A stretch of 14,851 bases of DNA from an uncultured Pelagibacteraceae bacterium (lineage in GTDB: Bacteria > Pseudomonadota > Alphaproteobacteria > Pelagibacterales > Pelagibacteraceae), in the NCBI GenBank assembly GCA_902633885.1, contig CACPIK010000015.1, positions 1 to 14,851 of the forward strand, read 5' to 3'. A program made the position numbers and the translations under genes. Shown one piece after another: positions 1 to 6,631 of the stretch; the stretch's first letter is position 1; each line of letters starts with the position of its first letter. The notes under the pieces are model-generated. The model saw only the letters and a program-made list of their open reading frames with translations, did no database searches and was not told where the DNA came from.

Positions 1-442
1 AACGACACAAATTTCCTGATATTGAGTCTGTTATTAATTCTCTGTTATAGGTTTTGTTGTTTTTAAACATTGAAAACAACGACATAACAAATCCTGGTGT
101 GCAAAATCCACATTGTGATCCATGAAATTTTACCATCGCTTCTTGGACTGGATGGAATTTTCCATCTTTAGAAATTAAATCTTCTACAATCAAAAGTTGT
201 TTACCATTCAAAGATGGTACAAATGAAATACAAGAATTTATTGAACTATATTTTATCTCATTGCTAACTAACTCTCCTAAAACAATAGTGCATGCCCCAC
301 AACCACCTTCTGAGCATCCCTCTTTAGTTCCAGTTTTTTTTAGTTTAGTTCTAATATAATTAAGAATTGTTTGATTTGGATCAGGGTTTTTAATTTCTAG
401 AATTTTATCGTTTAATAAGAATTTTACTGAACTTGATATCAC
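1..442 (-). CDS. xdhA: Xanthine dehydrogenase small (FeS) subunit XdhA, N-terminal part; runs off the left edge
   Basis: The reverse strand from a GTG at 442 is open for 147 codons to the window edge. It matches the N-terminal two-[2Fe-2S] region of xanthine dehydrogenase subunit A, which passes electrons from the molybdenum subunit to FAD during oxidation of hypoxanthine and xanthine to urate. The first, plant-ferredoxin-type cluster is carried by Cys43, Cys48, Cys51 (EGCSEGGCGACT) and Cys71. The second is carried by Cys111 and Cys114 (CGFCTPGFV) and Cys146 (GNLCR), with its last Cys beyond the edge. The FAD domain is not visible. The GTG directly follows the TAA of hydroxyisourate hydrolase, so the two genes are very likely co-transcribed. 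Other molybdenum hydroxylase small subunits share these motifs; the purine-pathway neighbours make xanthine dehydrogenase the best reading. Confidence 0.9.
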   Translation of the reverse strand, partial: MISSSVKFLLNDKILEIKNPDPNQTILNYIRTKLKKTGTKEGCSEGGCGACTIVLGELVSNEIKYSSINSCISFVPSLNGKQLLIVEDLISKDGKFHPVQEAMVKFHGSQCGFCTPGFVMSLFSMFKNNKTYNRELITDSISGNLCR

Positions 443-793
443 TTAACTACCTCTATAGGTAGAATAACTCCATGGTGAGACTAATAAAGGTACATGATAA
501 TGCTGTGAAGGATCTGAAATACCAAATCTGACAACTACATCATCCAAGAATGGTACATCGCTTGCTGATGATATATTTTTAAAATAATCACCAATATAAA
601 AAACTAATTCATATTTACCCTTAACAAAAATATCTCCCTCTGCTAATGGAGAGTCTGATCTACCATCGCCATTGAGTTTTATTGAAGTTATTTTTTTTCT
701 TTCTGAATTATTTAAGTAAAACAGCTCAACCAAGATATCTTTTCCAGGTTTACCTGAATATACATCTAAAACATGAGTTGTGAGCTTTGTCAT
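443..793 (-). CDS. uraH: 5-hydroxyisourate hydrolase (transthyretin-related protein)
   Basis: A protein of 116 aa, the usual size for bacterial HIU hydrolase, which hydrolyses 5-hydroxyisourate to OHCU after urate oxidation. The family signatures are present: an N-terminal LTTHVLD with His7, Arg45 in the NGDGR turn, His98/His100 in HYHVPLLVSP, and the C-terminal YRGS tetrapeptide at 113-116. That tetrapeptide separates the hydrolases from true transthyretins. No signal peptide is seen, so it is probably cytoplasmic; the family forms a homotetramer. It is the first gene of a minus-strand unit leading into xdhA and is transcribed away from the OHCU decarboxylase operon, only 48 bp from that gene's start. 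The ATG at 793 begins right at the conserved N-terminal motif. Confidence 0.95.
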   Translation of the reverse strand: MTKLTTHVLDVYSGKPGKDILVELFYLNNSERKKITSIKLNGDGRSDSPLAEGDIFVKGKYELVFYIGDYFKNISSASDVPFLDDVVVRFGISDPSQHYHVPLLVSPWSYSTYRGS

Positions 794-841
794 AAAATTA
801 TAGTATCATTTAAATTTCAAACTTAAATTATTTAAAGTTAA
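794..841. promoter_or_regulatory. 48-bp divergent control region of the purine locus with a palindromic element
   Basis: This is the only space between the start codons of uraH (minus) and the OHCU decarboxylase (plus), so promoters for both arms must lie here or inside the coding ends. An imperfect palindrome covers 808-828: arms ATTTAAATTT and AAACTTAAAT around a central C at 818, with nine of ten arm positions complementary. On the minus strand TATAAT lies at 797-802 and TACTAT at 800-805, very close to the ATG at 793, which would imply a leaderless mRNA. No Shine-Dalgarno sequence precedes either gene. The operator reading is an inference; AT-rich DNA makes such symmetry fairly common. 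Confidence 0.35.
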
Positions 842-1339
842 ATGGGAACAATAGATAACATTAATCATCTTAACAAGTCTGATTTTTTGTCAATATTTGG
901 TAATGTTTTTGAAAAAACTGAATCAGTAGCTATAGAAGTTTTTGAATCAAAACCTTTTAAAAACTTCGAAGATATTATGTTTAAAATGTTGAATATTTAT
1001 GAAGGTTATAAAAAAGATAAAATTTTAGAAATATTAAATGCTCATCCTGAGCTTGCTGTGGCAAAAAGAATGACCTCAGAGTCTATATCAGAACAGGCTT
1101 CTGCAAAATTAAATGAATGTTCTAATGAGGAATATGAAGAATTCAAAAGATTAAATTCAGAATATAAAAAAAAGTTTAATTTTCCATTTATAATTGCCGT
1201 AAGAGGTAAAAATAAAAATGAAATATTAAATAATTTTAGACAAAGAATACAAAGTGATGTAGAAAGTGAATTCCTAGAAGCAAAAAAACAAGTAAAAAAA
1301 ATTGCAACCTTTCGTCTTAATGAAATAAACAAAAAATGA
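842..1339 (+). CDS. uraD: 2-oxo-4-hydroxy-4-carboxy-5-ureidoimidazoline (OHCU) decarboxylase
   Basis: A protein of 165 aa, typical of the family. It decarboxylates OHCU to S-allantoin, the step after hydroxyisourate hydrolase. Catalytic His68 sits in ILEILNAHPELA. The SISEQASAKL block (Glu84, Gln85) and the KFNFPFIIAVRG block (Arg121) form the rest of the substrate pocket known from this all-helical family. No signal peptide or membrane segment is seen. It is the first gene of a four-gene plus-strand operon, and its TGA overlaps the allantoicase ATG by 4 bp (ATGA). It starts at the first ATG after the divergent control region, without a Shine-Dalgarno sequence. Confidence 0.95.
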   Translation: MGTIDNINHLNKSDFLSIFGNVFEKTESVAIEVFESKPFKNFEDIMFKMLNIYEGYKKDKILEILNAHPELAVAKRMTSESISEQASAKLNECSNEEYEEFKRLNSEYKKKFNFPFIIAVRGKNKNEILNNFRQRIQSDVESEFLEAKKQVKKIATFRLNEINKK

Positions 1340-2322
1340 AAAAATTTATAAATTCAAAAATGATCAATTTAGCCGATCCTAGAATCGGATCTAAAATTAT
1401 ATTTAAAACTGATGATTTTTTTGCAGCTGCTCACAGAATTTTAAACATAGATGCTCCAGTTTTTAAAAATGGGCTATTTGACAAGCATGGCAAATGGATG
1501 GATGGATGGGAAACTAGAAGAAGAAGATCAAAAGGTTTTGATTATTTAATTTTGAAATTAGGTAAACCTGGAAAGATTTTTAATATAGACATTGACACAA
1601 CACACTTTAACGGAAATCAACCTACGCATGCATCAGTTGAGGGTTGTTTTAGTAGAACTAAACCCAATAAAGAGACAAAATGGATTCGTATTTTAGATAA
1701 AAAAAAACTTGGGCCAAACAAAAACCATAGCTTAAAATCACAAAACAAATCTGTTTTTAATTATATAAGACTAAATATCTTTCCTGATGGTGGAGTTGCA
1801 AGACTTAGACTTTATGGAAAAATTGAAATGGAAAAAAACATTTTAAATATTAAAAACATAAATTTAACATCTATTTTAAATGGTGCTTCAATTATTGGTT
1901 GTAATAATGAACATTTTGGAAGAGCTGAAAATGTAATAGCTCCTGGTAAGGGGAAAAATATGGGTGATGGTTGGGAAACAAGGAGAAGTAGAGGTAAAAA
2001 CTTTGATTGGCTTATAATAAAATTTGGAAAACCAGGCTTAATAAAAAAATTAGAGATAGATACTCATCATTTTAAAGGTAACTACCCTGATACTTGCTCT
2101 ATTCAAACTGCAAATATTTCAAAAAATCTATCAAATAAATTAATTGTTAATAATTCAAAAAATTGGAAATTTATTTTAAATAAATCAAAACTTTCTGCCA
2201 ACAAAAAACATGTATTTAAAAAATTCTTAATAAAGAGAAATAAAGAAAATTACCTTAAAATAAATATCCATCCAGATGGTGGAATTTCAAGAATTAGGGC
2301 ATTTGGAAATTTTGTAAAATGA
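1336..2322 (+). CDS. alc: Allantoicase (allantoate amidinohydrolase)
   Basis: A protein of 328 aa, close to full length for allantoicase, which cleaves allantoate to ureidoglycolate and urea. It consists of two homologous allantoicase repeats. Matching blocks are DGWETRR at 56-62 and 211-217, IDTTHFNGNQP at 86-96 against IDTHHFKGNYP at 241-251, and PDGGVARLRLYG at 150-161 against PDGGISRIRAFG at 313-324. These are the conserved family blocks. No signal peptide is seen, so it should be cytoplasmic. Both ends overlap neighbours by 4 bp (ATGA), indicating translational coupling. It releases free urea, unlike the ammonia-releasing allantoate amidohydrolase (AllC) route. Confidence 0.95.
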   Translation: MKKFINSKMINLADPRIGSKIIFKTDDFFAAAHRILNIDAPVFKNGLFDKHGKWMDGWETRRRRSKGFDYLILKLGKPGKIFNIDIDTTHFNGNQPTHASVEGCFSRTKPNKETKWIRILDKKKLGPNKNHSLKSQNKSVFNYIRLNIFPDGGVARLRLYGKIEMEKNILNIKNINLTSILNGASIIGCNNEHFGRAENVIAPGKGKNMGDGWETRRSRGKNFDWLIIKFGKPGLIKKLEIDTHHFKGNYPDTCSIQTANISKNLSNKLIVNNSKNWKFILNKSKLSANKKHVFKKFLIKRNKENYLKINIHPDGGISRIRAFGNFVK

Positions 2323-2810
2323 AATTAGTAAAAGCAAAAAATATAACTAAAAAAAATTTTTCTAAGTTTGGGCAATTAATAAATACATCCAAAAAAAAAC
2401 CCATAAATATTAATGATGGATATGCAAAAAGGTTTAATGATTTAATAAACATAGATACTTCCAAAAAAAATGGAAAGGCAATAGTTAGTATTTTTAAAGC
2501 AAAAAAAAGAAGATTTCCTATGAAAATTGATATGATGGAAAAACATCCTTTAGGAAGCCAAGCCTTTATACCAATGGAAGATACAAAATTTTTAGTATTT
2601 GTAGCTCCAAGAGGAAATAAACCAGATATAAATAAAATCCAGTCCTTTTTAGTTCCTAAACAAACCGGAGTGAATTACAAAGCTGGCATTTGGCACTTTC
2701 CACTTATTTCTATGAAAAACATGAATTTTCTTATTGTAGATAGAAAAGGAAAAGGAAACAATCTTGTTATTTATAAATTTAAAAAAGATAAAATTATTTT
2801 AAAAAAATGA
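2319..2810 (+). CDS. allA: Ureidoglycolate lyase
   Basis: A protein of 163 aa, the usual size for the AllA family, which splits S-ureidoglycolate into glyoxylate and urea. The cupin-like signature MEKHPLGSQAFIPM is at 73-86 and the second conserved block GVNYKAGIWHFPL at 117-129. From memory the Escherichia coli-type second block reads NYHRGVWHHPL, so residues 121 and 127 (Lys, Phe) differ from the two extra His of that version, while His126 is kept. This could be a lineage variant and does not change the family call. It is coupled to allantoicase upstream and allantoinase downstream through ATGA overlaps. It completes the route from allantoate to glyoxylate. Confidence 0.92.
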   Translation: MKLVKAKNITKKNFSKFGQLINTSKKKPININDGYAKRFNDLINIDTSKKNGKAIVSIFKAKKRRFPMKIDMMEKHPLGSQAFIPMEDTKFLVFVAPRGNKPDINKIQSFLVPKQTGVNYKAGIWHFPLISMKNMNFLIVDRKGKGNNLVIYKFKKDKIILKK

Positions 2811-3706
2811 AAAAAAAATATCCAAGAGATTTGGTAGGATATGGTTCCAAAAAAATTAAGGTAAAGTGGCCTGGAAATGCTAAGTTGGCATTACAATTTG
2901 TGCTTAATTATGAAGAAGGAGCAGAGAATTGTATTCTTCATGGTGATAAAACTTCAGAGGTATTTTTATCTGAAATTATAGGAGCAAAACCAATTAAAGG
3001 TCGACACTTAAATATGGAGTCAATTTATGAATATGGATCAAGAAGAGGGTTTTGGAGAGTTCATGATTTATTTAATAAGAAAAAAATCCCACTAACTATT
3101 TTTGGAGTAGGAATGGCATTGGAAAGAAATAAAGATGTTTGTTCGGCCATAAGAAAAGCAAATTATGAAGTTGCTAGTCATGGATGGAGATGGATTGATT
3201 ATCAGAATGTAACAAAGAAAAAAGAAAAGAATGACATGAAACTTGCTGTAAAATCTATAAAAAAAATTTTTGGTACTCAACCTGCTGGTTGGTATACCGG
3301 TAGGTGCAGTACAAATACTTTAGATTTAGTAATTGATAATGGAAATTTTTTATACTGTAGCGATTCATACAGTGATGATCTTCCTTATTGGGTAAAAAAA
3401 GGTAATAAAAAACAACTAATGGTTCCTTATACACTTGATAACAATGATATGAGATTTGCAACTAATCAGGGATTTAACTCAGGAGAACAGTTTTATAATT
3501 ATTTAAAAGATAGTTTTGATGCTCTTTACGAAGAAGGGAAAACTTCGCCTAAAATGATGTCAGTTGGTTTGCATTGTAGATTAATTGGAAGACCTGGAAG
3601 AATACAATCTCTCAAAAAATTTTTAAATTATATTTCTAAATTTAAAGATATTTGGATTTGTAAAAGAGTAGATATTGCAAAACATTGGATTAAAAATTAT
3701 AGTTAA
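2807..3706 (+). CDS. puuE: Allantoinase, PuuE type (polysaccharide-deacetylase fold)
   Basis: A protein of 299 aa, the usual length of PuuE allantoinases, which open the hydantoin ring of allantoin to give allantoate. It belongs to the polysaccharide-deacetylase (NodB-like) fold and is unrelated to the metal-dependent amidohydrolase AllB. PuuE enzymes are reported to work without the usual bound metal. Recognisable blocks are YPRDLVGYG at 5-13, NYEEG at 34-38, ESIYEYGSRRGFWR at 71-84, SHGWRWIDY at 124-132, GWYTGR at 161-166, SDSYSDDLPYW at 185-195 and LHCRLIGRPGR at 255-265. Its ATG overlaps the allA stop (ATGA). It is the last gene of the operon although it acts before allantoicase, and it ends 5 bp from the convergent cytochrome gene. 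Confidence 0.95.
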   Translation: MKKKYPRDLVGYGSKKIKVKWPGNAKLALQFVLNYEEGAENCILHGDKTSEVFLSEIIGAKPIKGRHLNMESIYEYGSRRGFWRVHDLFNKKKIPLTIFGVGMALERNKDVCSAIRKANYEVASHGWRWIDYQNVTKKKEKNDMKLAVKSIKKIFGTQPAGWYTGRCSTNTLDLVIDNGNFLYCSDSYSDDLPYWVKKGNKKQLMVPYTLDNNDMRFATNQGFNSGEQFYNYLKDSFDALYEEGKTSPKMMSVGLHCRLIGRPGRIQSLKKFLNYISKFKDIWICKRVDIAKHWIKNYS

Positions 3707-3711
3707 AATAT

Positions 3712-4035
3712 TTATTGTTCAGCACTTATAGAAACATAGTGGGCAACTGCATCTATTTCTTCATCAGATAATATCCCCTCCATTGCAGGCATCACTCCTA
3801 TTCCGTTTCTTACTGCCATTATAATTCTTTGAATATCGGGTCTGATTTCATTTAAATTTGGACCAATCATTGCGTTCGATTCAGCGTCAGAAAGGGTATG
3901 ACATGCAGCACAATTGCCGGCCTCAATGAAAACTTCTTTTCCCTTGTTGAACAATTCATCAGCATTAGCTTGCATAATTGATGCAAATATTACAAATAAC
4001 AAAGTACCACAGAAATTTAAAAATAATTTTTTCAC
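3712..4035 (-). CDS. Periplasmic class I c-type cytochrome, small monohaem
   Basis: A protein of 107 aa starting at GTG 4035. Residues 1-25 form a Sec signal peptide with a hydrophobic core and an ANA-D cleavage site. One haem attachment motif, CAACH, is at 42-46, followed by GPNL at 58-61 and the likely distal haem ligand Met82 in VMPAM, then the LSDEEIDAVAHYV C-terminal helix typical of class I cytochromes. It should be a soluble periplasmic electron carrier. Its partner is not shown by sequence. It lies convergent to the allantoin operon; PuuD-type membrane urate oxidases carry a C-terminal cytochrome c domain, so a link to urate oxidation is conceivable but is inference only. A role in general respiration is equally possible. 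Confidence 0.88.
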   Translation of the reverse strand: MKKLFLNFCGTLLFVIFASIMQANADELFNKGKEVFIEAGNCAACHTLSDAESNAMIGPNLNEIRPDIQRIIMAVRNGIGVMPAMEGILSDEEIDAVAHYVSISAEQ

Positions 4036-4078
4036 TTAAATTTGGTATCATAATTGAAAAAATTTAAAAAGGAGAATT
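4036..4078. promoter_or_regulatory. Divergent promoter region between the cytochrome c and DUF1330 genes, with a strong ribosome binding site
   Basis: A 43-bp divergent spacer. On the plus strand a -10-like CATAAT lies at 4049-4054, and AAGGAG at 4069-4074 precedes the ATG at 4079 by 4 nt. On the minus strand a -10-like TATGAT lies at 4047-4052, so the two -10 candidates overlap. Short inverted arms TTAAATTT (4036-4043) and AAATTTAA (4060-4067) flank the region. The ribosome site is the only clearly consensus one I see in the window; most other starts have none. The promoter calls are inferences from hexamer similarity in AT-rich DNA. Confidence 0.4.
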
Positions 4079-4366
4079 ATGAAAGCATATTGGGTTGCAA
4101 ATTATACTGAAATAAAGGATGCAGAAAGACTTAAAAAATACGCTGTAAAAGCAAAAGAAGCTGTCGAAAAATATTCAGGTAAAATATTGGCTAGGAGTGC
4201 AAATAATATTACTTTAGAAGGAAGAGAAATGGTCAGAGTAGCTTTGGCAGAATTTCCTGACATAAAAACTGCTCAGGAATGTTATAATTCTGAGGAATAC
4301 ATTGAAGCAAGAAAACACTTAGAAAATAATGTTATTAGAGAACATATAATTTTTGAAGGAATGTAA
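4079..4366 (+). CDS. DUF1330 family protein, first of a tandem pair
   Basis: A protein of 95 aa of the DUF1330 family, small ferredoxin-like proteins of the dimeric alpha+beta barrel type. The family hallmarks are the opening MKAYWVANY, the LKKY block, GKILAR near 34-39, the EFP turn and the ECYNSEEY helix start. No catalytic reaction is established for most members, so I assign no function. No signal peptide is present, so it is expected to be cytoplasmic and probably dimeric. It has a strong ribosome binding site and is followed after 2 nt by a second DUF1330 gene, so the two are co-expressed and may form a heterodimer. Its closeness to purine catabolism may be coincidental. Confidence 0.85.
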   Translation: MKAYWVANYTEIKDAERLKKYAVKAKEAVEKYSGKILARSANNITLEGREMVRVALAEFPDIKTAQECYNSEEYIEARKHLENNVIREHIIFEGM

Positions 4367-4368
4367 AT

Positions 4369-4665
4369 ATGAAAGGTTATTGGATAAGTTTATACTTAAA
4401 TGTTGAAAGTAAAGAGAACTTAAAAAAATACTCTGAAACAGTAGTACCTATTATTAAAAGTTTTGGTGGTAAACCAATAGTTCGTGGAGGAAGATACAAA
4501 AAATATGAGGGAGAAGATTTTAATCGAACTGTAATATGGGAATTTCCAAGCTACGAGAAGGCTATTGAGTGCCATGACTCAAAAGATTATCAAGATGGTT
4601 GGGCATTAGCTAAAAACACAACTAAAAGATATATGCAAGTCGTAGAAGGATTTAATACTGAATAG
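4369..4665 (+). CDS. DUF1330 family protein, second of a tandem pair
   Basis: A protein of 98 aa, paralogous to the preceding gene. Shared positions in register include MK-YW at the N-terminus, LKKY, GK followed by R, EG, R, EFP, EC, S and Y, and a closing EG. The sequences have diverged well beyond a recent duplication. A purine-rich stretch (AAGGAA) at the end of the first gene may serve as its ribosome binding site. Function is unknown; a dimeric alpha+beta barrel is expected from the family. Its last 14 bp overlap the convergent DNA glycosylase gene, leaving no room for a separate terminator. Confidence 0.85.
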   Translation: MKGYWISLYLNVESKENLKKYSETVVPIIKSFGGKPIVRGGRYKKYEGEDFNRTVIWEFPSYEKAIECHDSKDYQDGWALAKNTTKRYMQVVEGFNTE

Positions 4666-5287
4666 GTTCATCATCAATTGATCTCCATAAATACCATGTT
4701 GCAACTGAACAATAGGGTGAAAATTTTTTTTTTAGTTTATTAACAAAAGCTTCTGGTGGTAAATATTTTTTTTTATAATTATTAGAAATAGCTCTTAATA
4801 GACCTATATCCTGCACAGGCCATATATTAGGTCTATTATAGGTAAACAATAAAATCATTTCTGCAGACCATTTACCTATTTGTCTCAAGCCTGATAAATA
4901 TTCAATTGCCTCTTCATCTGTCATATTCTTAATTAATTTTGGATTAAAAGATTTATCTAAAAATTTTTTAGCTAATTCTTTTATTCCTTTTACTTTTTGT
5001 CTACTTAATCCACATTTTCTCAAATTAGATGGTTTTAATTTATTTACATTTTTTGGATTAATTTTGCCATGACAAGCAAACTTAAATTTTAAAAATACTG
5101 AGTTGGCTGCAGCGATACTTATTTGTTGCCCAATTATACTTTTGCATAAAGAAAAAAAAACATCTTTTCTTGTTGTTAAAATTTTATCTGAATATTTTTT
5201 AATTAAATCTTTCATAACTTTATCTTTTTTAGTAAGATTATTTTTAGCTTTATTCCAATAAGGTGGGGCTTTATTCATGACGGGCAA
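4652..5287 (-). CDS. DNA-3-methyladenine glycosylase II-like protein (HhH-GPD superfamily)
   Basis: A protein of 211 aa resembling the compact AlkA-type HhH-GPD glycosylases, which remove alkylated bases such as 3-methyladenine to start base-excision repair. Visible blocks are KSIIGQQISIAAANSVF at 49-65, the helix-hairpin-helix LRQIGKWSAEMIL at 134-146, and WPVQDIGLLRAI at 156-167 with the catalytic Asp160. There is no four-Cys iron-sulfur motif at the C-terminus, which argues against Nth or MutY. The N-terminal TATA-like domain of Escherichia coli AlkA is absent. The start is uncertain: ATG at 5287 gives a 17-bp overlap with the upstream transporter, while an in-frame ATG at 5278 gives 8 bp. 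Substrate range cannot be read from the sequence. Confidence 0.88.
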   Translation of the reverse strand: MPVMNKAPPYWNKAKNNLTKKDKVMKDLIKKYSDKILTTRKDVFFSLCKSIIGQQISIAAANSVFLKFKFACHGKINPKNVNKLKPSNLRKCGLSRQKVKGIKELAKKFLDKSFNPKLIKNMTDEEAIEYLSGLRQIGKWSAEMILLFTYNRPNIWPVQDIGLLRAISNNYKKKYLPPEAFVNKLKKKFSPYCSVATWYLWRSIDDEPIQY

Positions 5288-6152
5288 TTGATGGTTGTTT
5301 TTTTAAATATATTTCTCTTCTAAATATTATAAAAGATGAAATAATAACCAATGATGCTCCTATTAAAGTTTTAATTGATGGAACTTCATCCCAAATCAGA
5401 TAACCAAAAAAAATTCCAAACACCAATGCCAAATATTTTAATGGTGTGACTAATGTAACTTCTGATAATTTATACGAATGAGTAAGCCATAAATTTGCAA
5501 GTCCTCCAAGGATACCAACCATGGAAAGTAAAAATAAATCATTTAAATTAGGCATTAACCATTCTTGTGAAATAGTAAAAAAACTTATAATCATTATTGA
5601 AAAAGAAAAATATAAACCAATAAGCCATACTGGTTCTGTCGAAGACAACTGTCTTATTGCAATAGCAACATATGAAAGGCCTAAACAAAACACTATTGGA
5701 TATAGATAATTTACATTAAGTGAGCTATATCCTGGTTCTGAAATAATAATAATTCCAATAAAACCTACAAAGACTGCTAGCCACCTATAAAAACCTACTT
5801 TTTCTTTTAATAAAAAAATTGAAAAAATTGTTGTAAATATTGGTGCTGCGAAAGAAATACTAACAACAGTAGCTAATGGAAGTTTTCTTAAAGCAATAAA
5901 AATTGCAACGATAGCAATTAAACCAGCTAAACATCTTTTAAAATGAAGAAACGGTCTATTAGTTTTATAAAAGTCAAAGTATCTTTCTCTTGGTATAAGA
6001 AAAAATATTGGTATCATTCCACAAAAACCTCTGAAAAATAGGACTTGCCCTACTGGATAGGTATCTGACCATTTTACAATTGCGTCCATTACAGAAAACG
6101 CGCAAACAGACATAAACATGTACAAAAAGCCTAATTGATTTTTTGAAAGCAT
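5271..6152 (-). CDS. EamA-family (DMT superfamily) inner-membrane transporter
   Basis: A protein of 293 aa with about ten hydrophobic segments arranged as two EamA repeats (about 8-140 and 150-285), the standard size and layout of drug/metabolite transporters. The end of the first repeat shows the usual pattern LPLATVVSISFAAPIF followed by LLKEKVGFYRWLAVFVGFIGIII. A matching block, VTLVTPLKYLALVFGIFFGYLIWDE, occurs in the second repeat. The substrate cannot be inferred; members export amino acids, nucleotide sugars and other metabolites. It lies upstream of, and overlaps, the DNA glycosylase gene, so the two form one transcript from the 34-bp divergent spacer shared with msrA. No functional link to the glycosylase is evident. 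Confidence 0.88.
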   Translation of the reverse strand: MLSKNQLGFLYMFMSVCAFSVMDAIVKWSDTYPVGQVLFFRGFCGMIPIFFLIPRERYFDFYKTNRPFLHFKRCLAGLIAIVAIFIALRKLPLATVVSISFAAPIFTTIFSIFLLKEKVGFYRWLAVFVGFIGIIIISEPGYSSLNVNYLYPIVFCLGLSYVAIAIRQLSSTEPVWLIGLYFSFSIMIISFFTISQEWLMPNLNDLFLLSMVGILGGLANLWLTHSYKLSEVTLVTPLKYLALVFGIFFGYLIWDEVPSIKTLIGASLVIISSFIIFRREIYLKKQPSIARHE

Positions 6153-6186
6153 GCTAATAACTTTAAATTAATTAAAACTTTTATCA
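6153..6186. promoter_or_regulatory. 34-bp divergent spacer between the EamA transporter and msrA
   Basis: The start codons of the two divergent genes are only 34 bp apart, so both promoters must overlap here or extend into the opposite gene. The spacer is almost pure A/T and contains a TTAATTAA palindrome at 6168-6175. I see no convincing -35/-10 pair and no Shine-Dalgarno sequence for either gene. It is reported because of its position only. Confidence 0.25.
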
Positions 6187-6630
6187 ATGGAAATAGCAGT
6201 TTTAGCTTTAGGATGTTTTTGGGAACCTGAAATTGAGTTTAGCAAACTCAATGGAGTCATAAGAACTGAGGTAGGTTATTGTGGAGGTCACAGTGCTAAA
6301 ACTAATTATAGAGAAGTATGCACTGGCACAACAAATCATGCAGAAGTAGTTAAATTAGATTTTGATCCTAAGATTATATCTTATGAAAAAATTATTGAAT
6401 ACTTTTTTAAAATTCATGATCCAACAACTTTAAATTCTCAGGGACCAGATTTTGGAACTCAATACAGAAGTGAAATATTTTATTTTAATGATCAGCAAAA
6501 AAGTATTGCTGAAAAAATGATTGAAAAGGAAAACATCAAATTATCGGGAAAAGTTGTAACAAAAATATCATTAGTTAAAAATTATTGTCCAGCAGAAGAG
6601 TATCATCAACGATATTTGGAAAAAAGATAA
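6187..6630 (+). CDS. msrA: Peptide methionine-(S)-sulfoxide reductase A
   Basis: A protein of 147 aa that reduces methionine-S-sulfoxide in oxidised proteins or free methionine. The catalytic GCFW motif places the nucleophile at Cys10. The GYCGGH block (31-35) and HAEVV (51-55, with the catalytic-type Glu53) follow at family spacing, as do GTQYRSEIFY and the C-terminal YCPAEEYHQRYL. Extra Cys residues at 32, 45 and 134 could act in disulfide recycling; which one resolves is not decided by the sequence. The protein is short at the C-terminus compared with the roughly 160-210 aa of many MsrA proteins. No signal peptide is present. It opens the plus-strand run, and the next gene starts one nucleotide after its stop. 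Confidence 0.94.
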   Translation: MEIAVLALGCFWEPEIEFSKLNGVIRTEVGYCGGHSAKTNYREVCTGTTNHAEVVKLDFDPKIISYEKIIEYFFKIHDPTTLNSQGPDFGTQYRSEIFYFNDQQKSIAEKMIEKENIKLSGKVVTKISLVKNYCPAEEYHQRYLEKR

Positions 6631-6631
6631 A

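Noticed and set aside
1042..1332. 96-aa open frame on the minus strand inside the OHCU decarboxylase gene
   Set aside because: It lies wholly antisense to a well-supported gene, its composition is that of a mirrored AT-rich frame, and no family motif is visible.
3092..3461. Two minus-strand open frames inside the allantoinase gene
   Set aside because: Antisense to strongly conserved PuuE motifs, with no independent start signal or domain.
4652..5287. Endonuclease III (Nth) or MutY
   Set aside because: The HhH-GPD fold is shared, but there is no C-terminal four-Cys iron-sulfur motif and the pattern is AlkA-like.
5521..5709. 62-aa open frame on the plus strand inside the EamA transporter gene
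   Set aside because: Antisense to a membrane protein gene, with no ribosome site and no recognisable domain.
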